DNA of 12,307 nt from assembly GCA_003550305.1 (NCBI GenBank), contig QKYT01000780.1, positions 2,302 to 14,608 of the forward strand. Direction: 5' to 3'. This DNA is from Glomus cerebriforme. Lineage: Eukaryota > Glomeromycota > Glomeromycetes > Glomerales > Glomeraceae. Each line of letters opens with the position of its first letter. Position 1 is the first letter of the stretch. The notes beneath the pieces were generated by a model that was not told the origin of the DNA, did no database searches, and was given only the letters and a program-made list of their open reading frames with translations. A program made the position numbers and the translations under genes. Shown here in pieces: positions 1 to 8,000 of this stretch.

Positions 1-632
1 TAGCATATTGCTAAACCAATCATTGCAATTTCATTACCATTTTCTGAAGCTTTTTGATACCAATAAAAGGCTTTTTCTAAATTCTTTTCTGTTCCTTTGC
101 CATTATAATAACAACAAGCTAACTCATTCATTGCAAATTTATAACCATTTTCTGCTGCTTTTTGACACAAATAAAAATATATTTGCAAATTCTTGAGAAT
201 ATAGATTATTATTAAAACACACATTATAAATACCAATATAAAATTGACCAAATATAATCCATTATTTTCTATTCCTTCATCATTTTTAAAACATATGATA
301 TGACAATCAAAATTAAATTGTGCAATAATTTGATCACCACTTTCAGCTGCTTCTTGATATTGATGAATACCATTTACATATTCTACACCAATTCGTGCAT
401 CAATAATTTCTATCTCAGGAAATTTTTTATATAATTCAAATGATTTAACTTTTTCAATAACATATCCATAACATACACTTAAATTATTTTGTGCAATGCT
501 ATCTCCATTTTCTACCACTAAAATTAGCTGATTATTATCAATAATAATACTATTTCTCCAGTTAACATTAACACCTCCAGAACTTTGTAAACTTTCAAAT
601 TTTGAATTTTCAATGTATTCATTTGATGCCAT
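1..632 (-). CDS. Sel1-repeat protein, 5' part only (runs off the left edge); kinase-family N-terminus without kinase domain
   Basis: The minus strand is open without interruption from an ATG at 632-630 to the window edge, giving 210 residues. The start has a strong context (A at -3, G at +4). Residues 154-210 hold clear Sel1 repeats: QKAAENG, CCYYNGKGTEKNLEKAF, YWYQKASENG. Degenerate repeats lie at about 38-72 (ENGDSIAQNNLSVCYG) and 90-112 (YQEAAESGDQIIAQ). Residues 8-28 (ENSKFESLQSSGG, then NWRNS) resemble the glycine-loop region of the intact kinase at 5098, which reads IGEGTFGKVYRAKWKNS. Here the loop is shortened and no VAIK, HRD or DFG motif follows, so the kinase domain seems lost by deletion. 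Residues 131-146 are an unbroken hydrophobic stretch (FILVFIMCVLIIIYIL), unusual for this family. Sel1 repeats are alpha-helical protein-binding modules. This could be a functional Sel1-only protein or a decaying gene; nothing in view breaks the frame. Confidence 0.65.
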   Translation of the reverse strand, partial: MASNEYIENSKFESLQSSGGVNVNWRNSIIIDNNQLILVVENGDSIAQNNLSVCYGYVIEKVKSFELYKKFPEIEIIDARIGVEYVNGIHQYQEAAESGDQIIAQFNFDCHIICFKNDEGIENNGLYLVNFILVFIMCVLIIIYILKNLQIYFYLCQKAAENGYKFAMNELACCYYNGKGTEKNLEKAFYWYQKASENGNEIAMIGLAIC

Positions 633-860
633 TTTTGTTAACTGTTAACATAAAATTGAAAGAAAAATCAAACGTCGCTTATTGATCGACAAAATAATTG
701 AAAGTGGTTATAAATAGTATTAGATCGTCCGGATATGAAATTCCGTGTAAGACAATCCTTTGTTTATTCTAAATAATATTGATGCCGCAGAACACTCCCA
801 AAATTTATAGTGTAACCATATGATAAATTTTTATCCTTTTGTTAGGAAAAAATGCATGAA
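633..860 (-). promoter_or_regulatory. Upstream region of the left-hand Sel1 gene, cut off by the retroelement
   Basis: This AT-rich stretch separates the Sel1 start codon from the retroelement insertion. A GTTAAC motif occurs twice just upstream of the ATG (641-653 area, minus strand). A TATA-like tract (TATTTATAAC on the minus strand, about 706-715) lies some 75-85 bp upstream of the ATG and could serve as a core promoter. There is no recognisable gene. The element has displaced anything that was originally more than about 230 bp upstream by roughly 1.9 kb. Confidence 0.3.
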
Positions 861-876
861 ACTCTAGTTAAAGCTT
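861..876. repeat. Target-site duplication, copy next to the retroelement 3' end
   Basis: The 16-mer ACTCTAGTTAAAGCTT here is identical to 2800-2815. The two copies exactly bracket the retroelement. On the element's sense strand this copy directly follows the A-rich tail, as expected for target-primed reverse transcription. Confidence 0.88.
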
Positions 877-1223
877 TTTTTATTTATTTTATTTGTATCT
901 AATACATACTGACAATGTGAGTATATAAGTATATTCCTATATCAGTAATGACCTAAAAGGCGATTAGATTTTATCCCAAATAAACCCCTTCTGTCTATCT
1001 ATATAACTTGTTTTCTAATGAATTAACCAAATAGATGACTGTGCTCGCTTTACTATAATTCACATGACAGGACAAAAATTAACAAAAAACTAATATTAGA
1101 AAAAGTTAATTTCAGATCGAGGTCTGAACACATATAAGAAAACCCTATAAAGATAACTAAGGGAGGTAAACCTCTCGCCTTTTAATGCTATCCCTAAAAA
1201 AATTTACCATTATACCCATCCTT
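877..1223 (-). other. 3' region and A-rich tail of the retroelement
   Basis: This is the part after the TAA stop of the long frame. On the minus strand it ends in an A-rich tract with AATAAA-like units (877-896), which acts as both tail and possible polyadenylation signal. A 20-codon frame starts 4 bp after the stop (1219 to 1157) and may be a remnant of a second reading frame, though it is too short to identify. A small perfect stem, GAGGT-AA-ACCTC, lies at 1163-1174. Nothing else is recognisable. Confidence 0.5.
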
Positions 1224-2711
1224 TTAAGACCTACTACTCCCATGTGACTTATTCTTTTTTCCTTTTCTTGACTTAGACTTTTCTTGCCCTGCCATTATTT
1301 TGGCTANGGCTTTTGCCAAGATATCCGCTACGCTATCTTGTTTACTTCCTCCCCGTTTCTTATTCGAATTTTTCTTTGACGACGAAGTGTCCTTCGATTT
1401 TTTCTTGTCCAAGTCCTTTTTATCAGAATCGCTTTTCTTATTATTTTTGCCTTCAGCTTTTGTCTTCTTTTCTTGCCGTTGCTTATAATTGTCGCGAGTC
1501 CATTTATATTCGACACCATTGATCGTGATCGGGTGTTGACATGCCGCAACCACGTCCGCTTGTTTTTTAAAGAAACCAATTAGTTTCTTTTTACCTTTGT
1601 TATCTTTTACTATTTTGATCGATTTATATTGATTAAATATGGATGTATCTACTTCCATATAAAATTTCAGTTCTGTTAAATCGTCCGCCAGATTTCTAAT
1701 TACGGCTTGATGATGTAGTCTCTCTTTTCTCATTTCAAGAGTCCAATCACCTGGAAACCATCTGACTATTGTATCACCTAATGCTGTTTGCCACGTTTGG
1801 TAAATTTCAAGGTCTTCTATTTTTTTTGTTCTTAGTACAACCGTTGCTTTAACACTGTAGTATTTACCTTGTTTTCTCAACATGGCTTTTATTAATGATC
1901 CTAAAGTTTTGTTTATAGCCTCAGTTATCTGTTCTGCATCCCAACTACTTGGAATATCATATAACATTATATCACGAATGTTTTCTTTTAATTTAGGTGG
2001 TACCATATGTCCCGTGATAATGTAAGGCGTAAATTCTTTTTTCTTAAGCTTCTTTTTTTTCGAACTCTCATCAGGCTTCCTTGCTTCTTTAGTAGGTTGT
2101 GGCTTTAGAATTTCTTTGTCTGTTTCCATATGTTCCACTTCCTGATTTGGTTGTTGATCATTTAATGGCGTCATGTATGATGATTCCGCGTTGGCGATCG
2201 CGATCCTATCTGCCGTGTCATTGGTTTCTATTGTTGATGTTGATCCCTTACGCATACTTGATATGGTAATATCTTCATCTTCTATGACTATTGGTTCTTT
2301 CTCTGTCGAATTGTTGACCTTACTCTTTTGGTTGAGTGACGTAGGTGTCTTGCTTNCCGCAGCAAGCTTCGCTTTGAGCTCGTCNATAGTAATACTATCT
2401 CTNTGNTTCTGCTCGTATGCTTCCTCAAGCTTGTGAGTTTGGTGGTCTAACGCTTCTTCATAAAATACACTTACTATGCCTCCAACTAAATATATTACAT
2501 TTCTATTTATTTTACTATTTTCGGCAACCCCTTTCACTAGAGCGGCTACTGGGTTTGTTCTGTTCCCTTGTTTGAGTTCGTGCCAAAGGTTGTTNTNTCG
2601 TAGGAACTTTTCCTGTTCAGCCCACTCCCAAAAATTAAAATTTTTTGTATCTACTGTNACTACTTTTTCGTCAAAAAATTTGTCAGTATATGTAGAAATT
2701 GTTGCTCCCAT
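1224..2711 (-). CDS. LINE ORF1-like RNA-binding protein, 495 aa
   Basis: The frame runs intact from ATG at 2711 (A at -3, G at +4) to TAA. Residues 20-115 are probably helical and end in a charged stretch (EEALDHQTHKLEEAYEQ) that could form a coiled coil. Residues 120-215 are low-complexity, polar and acidic. A basic cluster (KKKKLKKK) lies at about 217-226. Two stretches have the feel of RRM-type folds: about 245-320 (starting DIMLYDIPSSWDAEQITEAI) and about 333-405 (starting AVIRNLADDLTELKF). The tail, about 407-495, is rich in Lys, Ser and Asp. Coiled coil, RRM-like and basic tail is the usual layout of LINE ORF1 nucleic-acid chaperones. No CCHC knuckle, protease, endonuclease or RT motif is seen. 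Seven codons carry ambiguous bases (18, 39, 102, 103, 109, 119, 469). Codon 18 is Val whatever the base; only codon 39 (NAN) could be a stop. The RRM assignment is inference. Confidence 0.7.
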   Translation of the reverse strand: MGATISTYTDKFFDEKVXTVDTKNFNFWEWAEQEKFLRXNNLWHELKQGNRTNPVAALVKGVAENSKINRNVIYLVGGIVSVFYEEALDHQTHKLEEAYEQXXRDSITXDELKAKLAAXSKTPTSLNQKSKVNNSTEKEPIVIEDEDITISSMRKGSTSTIETNDTADRIAIANAESSYMTPLNDQQPNQEVEHMETDKEILKPQPTKEARKPDESSKKKKLKKKEFTPYIITGHMVPPKLKENIRDIMLYDIPSSWDAEQITEAINKTLGSLIKAMLRKQGKYYSVKATVVLRTKKIEDLEIYQTWQTALGDTIVRWFPGDWTLEMRKERLHHQAVIRNLADDLTELKFYMEVDTSIFNQYKSIKIVKDNKGKKKLIGFFKKQADVVAACQHPITINGVEYKWTRDNYKQRQEKKTKAEGKNNKKSDSDKKDLDKKKSKDTSSSKKNSNKKRGGSKQDSVADILAKAXAKIMAGQEKSKSRKGKKNKSHGSSRS

Positions 2712-2799
2712 TATAATTTTCTTTTTATTTTTCGTAAAATATTTTTTTACTGCGGTTTTCTAAATAAAATGAAAATTTGGGGAAAGAGTTTTTTAAAAT

Positions 2800-2815
2800 A
2801 CTCTAGTTAAAGCTT
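2800..2815. repeat. Target-site duplication, copy next to the retroelement 5' end
   Basis: This is identical over 16 bp to 861-876. The base before it (T, against A at the other copy) and the bases after it (AACC, against TTTT) differ, so 16 bp is the exact length. Removing the insertion and one copy restores continuous AT-rich flank. Confidence 0.88.
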
Positions 2816-5037
2816 AACCAGCTTGACAAATAAATGTAAATAATATATTTGTACCCCTTATTTTTAAATAAAGCTTTGCGTTTGATATTTTTTAAAAAAA
2901 AATATTTCCGTGATAATGATCATCATGGGAAAATAATTAAAAAAAAAGGTTGTTGTAACCGTTATATTTAGATTAACCCGTATAAATATTTTTGAATTGT
3001 GCAACATGTGATTCGTCTGCGCCTCATATTTTTTAGTTAGAAGAAATTTTTGATCAGTAATTCGTAGCATGAATGACGATCTAAAAATGAATTTTCTATT
3101 TTAGGTTCGGGCGAAATGAGGTGCAGAAATTGCATAATTTTTTTTATCATAATAAATCGCACGTGCAAAAATTCTTTGAGATAATTGGATATGAATTTGC
3201 AATTTTTTTTTTCAATCGATCTTATAAATTATTTTATAACGCAATTTATTAAAAAAATTATAAAGTCACATATTGAAACTTTTTTTTAGCTGGATCGGAT
3301 GTAAACTTTTTTTCATGATTAATATTTTGACAATTATTTCCATCCATCAAAAATTCTATTAGAAATTCTGGTCTGGTCTGGGGTCAGTACCATGTATAAA
3401 TCAGAATTTCTTTATTTATTTATGTCACAGCTTATTTCCAGAATAATTTTTATGTACACACTTTATTATATATATTGGTTTAAACTTATTGATCCCAGTG
3501 CGAGCAATGGGTTACAGCTAGTTTATTAAAAATTTTAACAATTGCGTAATATTCCTTTATGAAAAAAAAGCAAGAATCAACTTTTTTTTATAGGAAACTT
3601 ATAAATTATAAATCAAGCTACAAAATATTTATGGTTTACATATAAATGTTGTTTGCTGTCACAACTTACAAGCTACAATAATCCATATCAGTTAAATTGA
3701 AAATGATAAATTTTCATAAAGTGCTAGAAAACAACAACTTTATCAATCGATTATTATAATTAATCAAAACAACCAGATTTTTGAATATTCTTAATGTTCA
3801 AAACATTTATTTCACAAATTAGCTTTTAAATGAAGATATTTCAATTATCATAGAATAGTGATATAAAATTATATTTAATCTTCTAATCAGAATAAATTTA
3901 AATTCAATATTCATTTCTTGTAAATAATATGGTAAAAAAAAATCATTGCATTGGCTATAATTCGCAAAGTGAAATTTTAGTGTGATGTAATCACGATAAA
4001 TTATCTTAGGTGGATTTCAAAAATTCAAGCGATAAATTTGATTTTTTGACGCAATCAAGTACATAAGCTTATAATTTACAATAATTTTACTTCCAGCAAT
4101 ATTATTCATTCAATTCTTTATTAGCTAATAAATTACAGCGTAAAATACTCATCATTTACTTTTAAATTTTTACGTAATTAGATTGAAAGAAAATTTTCTT
4201 GACTATTTATTTTGATTCCAACAAAAATCATGTTCAATTCTATGCTGAAATGTTTGTCCGTATGAAAAAGTCTTAAACTTATGTATCTGATAATTTCATA
4301 TTATTCTGGAGCCCAAAGGTAATCGAGGGTCCAGCATCTATTACTTTTTATGCATACTTTGTATCTTTTATAGGAATAAGATTTCATATATATAAAATCT
4401 AATCAACACGAATACAAATTTGTATAAGAAAATTTTATTGAATATTCTGTTGATATTGACTTTATTTAATATGCAATTAATTAAGATGAAATCACTCGAA
4501 TATTTAAATAGTAATCATTGACATCTTATTTGATAACCGTAGGTAATTGATCGTAAAATAAACTTTTTAAAGAATAAAATAGTTTAATTAATCATTAAGT
4601 AATATGCATTTTAATACTAACTTATTTATAATTTTCCTTCTTAAAAATAAATATCCGATATTTACCAATTTTATTTTTATTTTTTCTAATTTTCTTATCA
4701 TGATATACAGTATCAGAATTTTAACTTCAAGTTATTAGTTATTTGTAAGTTTTCATAAATTAAATCATGTGATATCACTAGGTTTTAAATCTACTGCGCA
4801 AAATTATTTTACGCAACAACAGATTTTTATTGAAATTGGTTATTTTGAAAGTAATAATTACACTCGAAACATAAATTTGTAATAAATTAATAATGGTCGA
4901 TCATTCGATAACGGAATTCCAGATAGAAAAGCTGTAACACCTTTGCTACATCAAATCTGGAAACATCATCATGTGATTATAACCAAATTTTAATTTTCAT
5001 TTCCAAACGGGTATAAACGAATTTTTCTTTTACGCCA
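2816..5037. other. Intergenic, AT-rich, no recognisable gene
   Basis: About 2.2 kb with stops in all frames and many A/T homopolymers. Short structures are visible but none is identifiable. There are inverted repeats at 3361-3370 / 3402-3411, 4306-4313 / 4326-4333 (with one bulge) and 4917-4924 / 4955-4962. An imperfect 12-bp inverted pair (11 of 12) lies at 3016-3027 / 3116-3127. A GC-richer patch sits at about 3490-3520. The stretch 4046-4099 shares two 11-mers with the region near 9.55 kb. The last few hundred bases probably hold the distal promoter of the kinase gene. Confidence 0.6.
4046..4099 (+). repeat. Diverged direct repeat, copy 1 (two 11-mers shared with 9554-9616)
   Basis: TTGACGCAATC (4046-4056) and ACTTCCAGCAA (4089-4099) both recur in the same order and orientation at 9554-9564 and 9606-9616. 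The spacing differs by only 9 bp. Each contains five G/C bases in a very AT-rich context, so chance agreement of both is very unlikely. Weaker similarity continues to the right, as AATAAATTA followed by TCATCAT in both places. The pair probably marks an old duplication of a kinase-family 5' flank. Confidence 0.55.
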
Positions 5038-5097
5038 ATATATATATATATATATAAAATAAAAATTCAACTCTTCACAATAATAATTATTATCGTT
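5038..5097 (+). promoter_or_regulatory. Putative TATA region and 5' leader of the kinase-Sel1 gene
   Basis: An alternating AT tract of 19 bp (5038-5056) runs into TATAAAATAAAA about 40 bp before the start codon. It is the best TATA-like element near the gene, but alternating AT tracts are common in such DNA, so the call is tentative. The start codon has G at -3. Confidence 0.35.
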
Positions 5098-8000
5098 ATG
5101 TCTAATATCATTGAAATAAAAACTACTGACAATTCAAATGAATGGATTGAAGAATCTATTTCCAAAACGATTATTAAAAATTACGGATTTGAACATTTTC
5201 ACCATATTCAAGAAATTGGTGAAGGTACTTTTGGAAAAGTTTATCGTGCAAAATGGAAAAATTCGGAACAATATTTTGCGTTAAAATCTTTGAAATCTTT
5301 GTCTGCTCCCAATAACGCAACTGTAAAAGAAATTATACATGAGGTAACTACAATTTACAATATTTTGGTCTATTTTAATAATAAAATCAATTCCTGATTC
5401 AAATTTTTTTTATTTAGCTTGAACTTCAACGTGAGGTTGACTTTCATGATAATGTTATACGTTTCTATGGAATTGCGGTTTCAGATAATGGTATAAAAAA
5501 ATTTTTACTTTATTTTTATTATTACTATTTGACCTCAGGATAATAAAATTAAATCGTTTCTTTACAAAAAAAAAAAAATTAGTAAATCAATTAAAGGAAT
5601 ATTTATTAGTAATGGAGTATGCCGATGGTGGTTCCCTTCGAAGATATTTGAAGGAACATTTTAAGCATCTTACTTGGGATGATAAATTCAAATTAGCGTA
5701 TCAATTGGCTTGTGCTGTATCATGTCTACATGACGAAGGAATTGTGCATCGTGATTTGGTAATTCATTTATTTTATTATAATTTTAATAATTTTATTATT
5801 AATATTCATTAAATTATTTTAATATTTTATAATAGCATTCTGGTAACATATTAGTTCATCAAAATACTATTAAATTAGCTGATTTTGGATTATCCAAAAG
5901 AATTGAAGAAGGATCGAATAATCAACAATCAGAATTATTTGGTGTAGTCCCTTATATTGATCCAAAAAGATTTGATACTCAACAATACTCATTGAATGAA
6001 AAGAGTGATGTTTATAGTATTGGTGTACTTTTATGGGAAATATCAAGTTGTCAACTACCATTTGGTGATGAAAAATATGATATCAGTTTAGCTATGCAAA
6101 TTATAGGTGGTCATAGGGAAACGATTGTTCAAGATACACCTATTGATTATTCTAATATTTATATTGGTAAATATAATTTTATTTATATGTATATATTTGT
6201 AACGTTAATCTAATTTTAAACATATTTCCATATATATATATATTTTAGCATGTTGGGATGGCGAACCAGATAATCGACCATCTATGAACAAAGTAGTTGA
6301 TAAATTAAAAGCATTTATTACAAAAACAGATGTAATGACGAAATATTATAAACCAGATGATTACTTGTATCCTATTGAACAACATTTTAGTTCAAATTAT
6401 ATTGATACTGATAGTTCACATGAAGAATTTATATCTGAAATTATTCACAATTTTAATGAAATGAAGACGAAAGAATCATCATCTATAATGATATATGAAA
6501 AAGATTTAAATATAATGATTGATGAATTAGTTGATCTTATGTTTAAGATGATAAATAAAGGAAAAGGAACAAAAATAATAAATAAATATATTTTTGATTA
6601 TTTTGATGATCAAAATATTACTTCACATGAAACTTATAATTGGCTTTTAAATAATCAAAATAATTTAAATCATATTTATTTACTTGGATATTTTTATTAT
6701 CATGGAATTTCAATTAATGTTAATATACAAAAAGCATTTGATTTATTTCAAAAAGCTGCAAATTTAGGAAATATTATGGCTCAATTAAGTCTTGCTAATA
6801 TGTATAAAGAAGGAAAAGGTGTTGAGAAAGATTATAATAAAGCTTTTAAATTATATGAAAAATTAGCAATAGGAGAATTTTCATGTGGAATAAATATATT
6901 AGGAAATTGTTACATTAATGGAATTGGAACTGATGTTAATAAACAAAAAGCATTTGAATTATTTCAAAAAGCAGCAAATTTAGGAAATAGTAAAGCTCAA
7001 TATAATCTTGGATTAATGTATGAAAGTGGAGATATTAATAAAGATTATAATAAAGCTTTTGAATTATATAAAAAATCAGCAGAAGAAGAATTTTCATGTG
7101 GTATAAATACATTAGGATATTGTTATGAATTTGGAATTGGAACTGATACTAATAATGAAAAAGCATTTGAATTATATCAAAAAGCTGCAAATTTAGGAGA
7201 ATATGCGGCTCAATATAATCTTGCTAATATGTATAGAAAAGGAAAAGGTGTTGAAAGAGATTATAATAAAGCTTTTGAATTATATAAAAAATTAGCAGAA
7301 GAAGAATATTTAGATGGGATATCTATGTTAGGATATTGTTATAAACACGGAATTGGTACTGATATTAATAATGAAAAAGAATTTGAATTGTATCAAAAGG
7401 CTGCGAATTTAGGAGATTATAATGCTCAATATAATCTAGCCAATATGTATAGAGAAGGAAAAGGTGTTGACAAAGATTATTATAAGGCTTTTGAATTATA
7501 TAAAAGATTAGCGGAAGTAAAACATTCTGATGGAATATGTATGTTAGGATATTGTTATATTAATGGAATTGGTACTGAAATTAATAAGAAAAAGGGATTC
7601 GAATTATATCAAAAGGCTACAAATTTAGGAAATAAAATAGCTCCATGTTGTCTTGCTAATTTATATAAGGAAGGAGAAATTATTGATAAGGATTATAATA
7701 AAGCTTTTGCATTATATAAAAAATCGGCAGAAAGAGAATATTTAAGCGGAATAAATATGTTAGGATATTGTTATGATTATGGAATTGGAACTGATGTTAA
7801 TACGCAAAGAGCATTTGAATTATATCAAAAGGCAGCAAATTTAGGGAATATAATAGCTCAATATAATCTTGCTAATATGTATAAAAAAGGAAGAGGGGTT
7901 AATAAAGACTATAATAAAGCTTTTGAATTATATAAAAAATCAGCAGCAGGAGAATATTTAGATGGAATAAATATGTTAGGATATTGTTATAAACATGGAA

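Larger units (their letters stand above)
877..2799 (-). mobile_element. ORF1-only non-LTR retroelement (half-LINE type) or retroposed mRNA, full insertion
   Basis: A 1923-bp insertion on the minus strand is bounded by a perfect 16-bp direct repeat. On its sense strand it has an 88-bp 5' leader, one intact 495-codon frame, a 3' region of about 350 bp, and an A-rich end made of AAATA-like units directly abutting the duplication. There are no long terminal repeats or terminal inverted repeats. On the sense strand the 5' duplication is preceded by TT and begins AA, compatible with the TT/AA-type nick of L1-like endonucleases. No endonuclease or reverse transcriptase frame is present, so it must have been mobilised in trans. 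The perfect duplication and open frame suggest a recent insertion. The alternative is a processed copy of a host mRNA; copy number would distinguish the two. Confidence 0.78.

Noticed and set aside
8..196. 62-codon plus-strand open frame at the left edge
   Set aside because: It is antisense to clear Sel1 repeats of the minus-strand gene; its composition mirrors that gene.
1..300. Frameshift that would make the left Sel1 gene a pseudogene
   Set aside because: A base-by-base reading shows one continuous frame from 632 to the edge. Only an old, compensated shift around residues 131-150 remains possible.
1300..2763. Several plus-strand and one alternative minus-strand open frames over the retroelement
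   Set aside because: They overlap the intact 495-codon minus-strand frame and have no recognisable domain.
877..2799. LTR retrotransposon gag gene
   Set aside because: There are no long terminal repeats and no CCHC knuckle; the 16-bp duplication and A-rich tail fit a non-LTR mechanism.
2864..3070. 68-codon minus-strand frame
   Set aside because: It is low complexity and Phe/Ile/Lys-rich as expected from AT-rich DNA, with no domain.
3361..3411. 10-bp inverted repeat AGAAATTCTG / CAGAATTTCT
   Set aside because: Short and AT-rich with a 31-nt loop; no flanking target duplication or conservation evidence, so not called as an element.
4306..4333. Hairpin CTGGA-g-CCC / GGGTCCAG
   Set aside because: Eight pairs with a bulge; could be chance, and nothing around it suggests an RNA gene.
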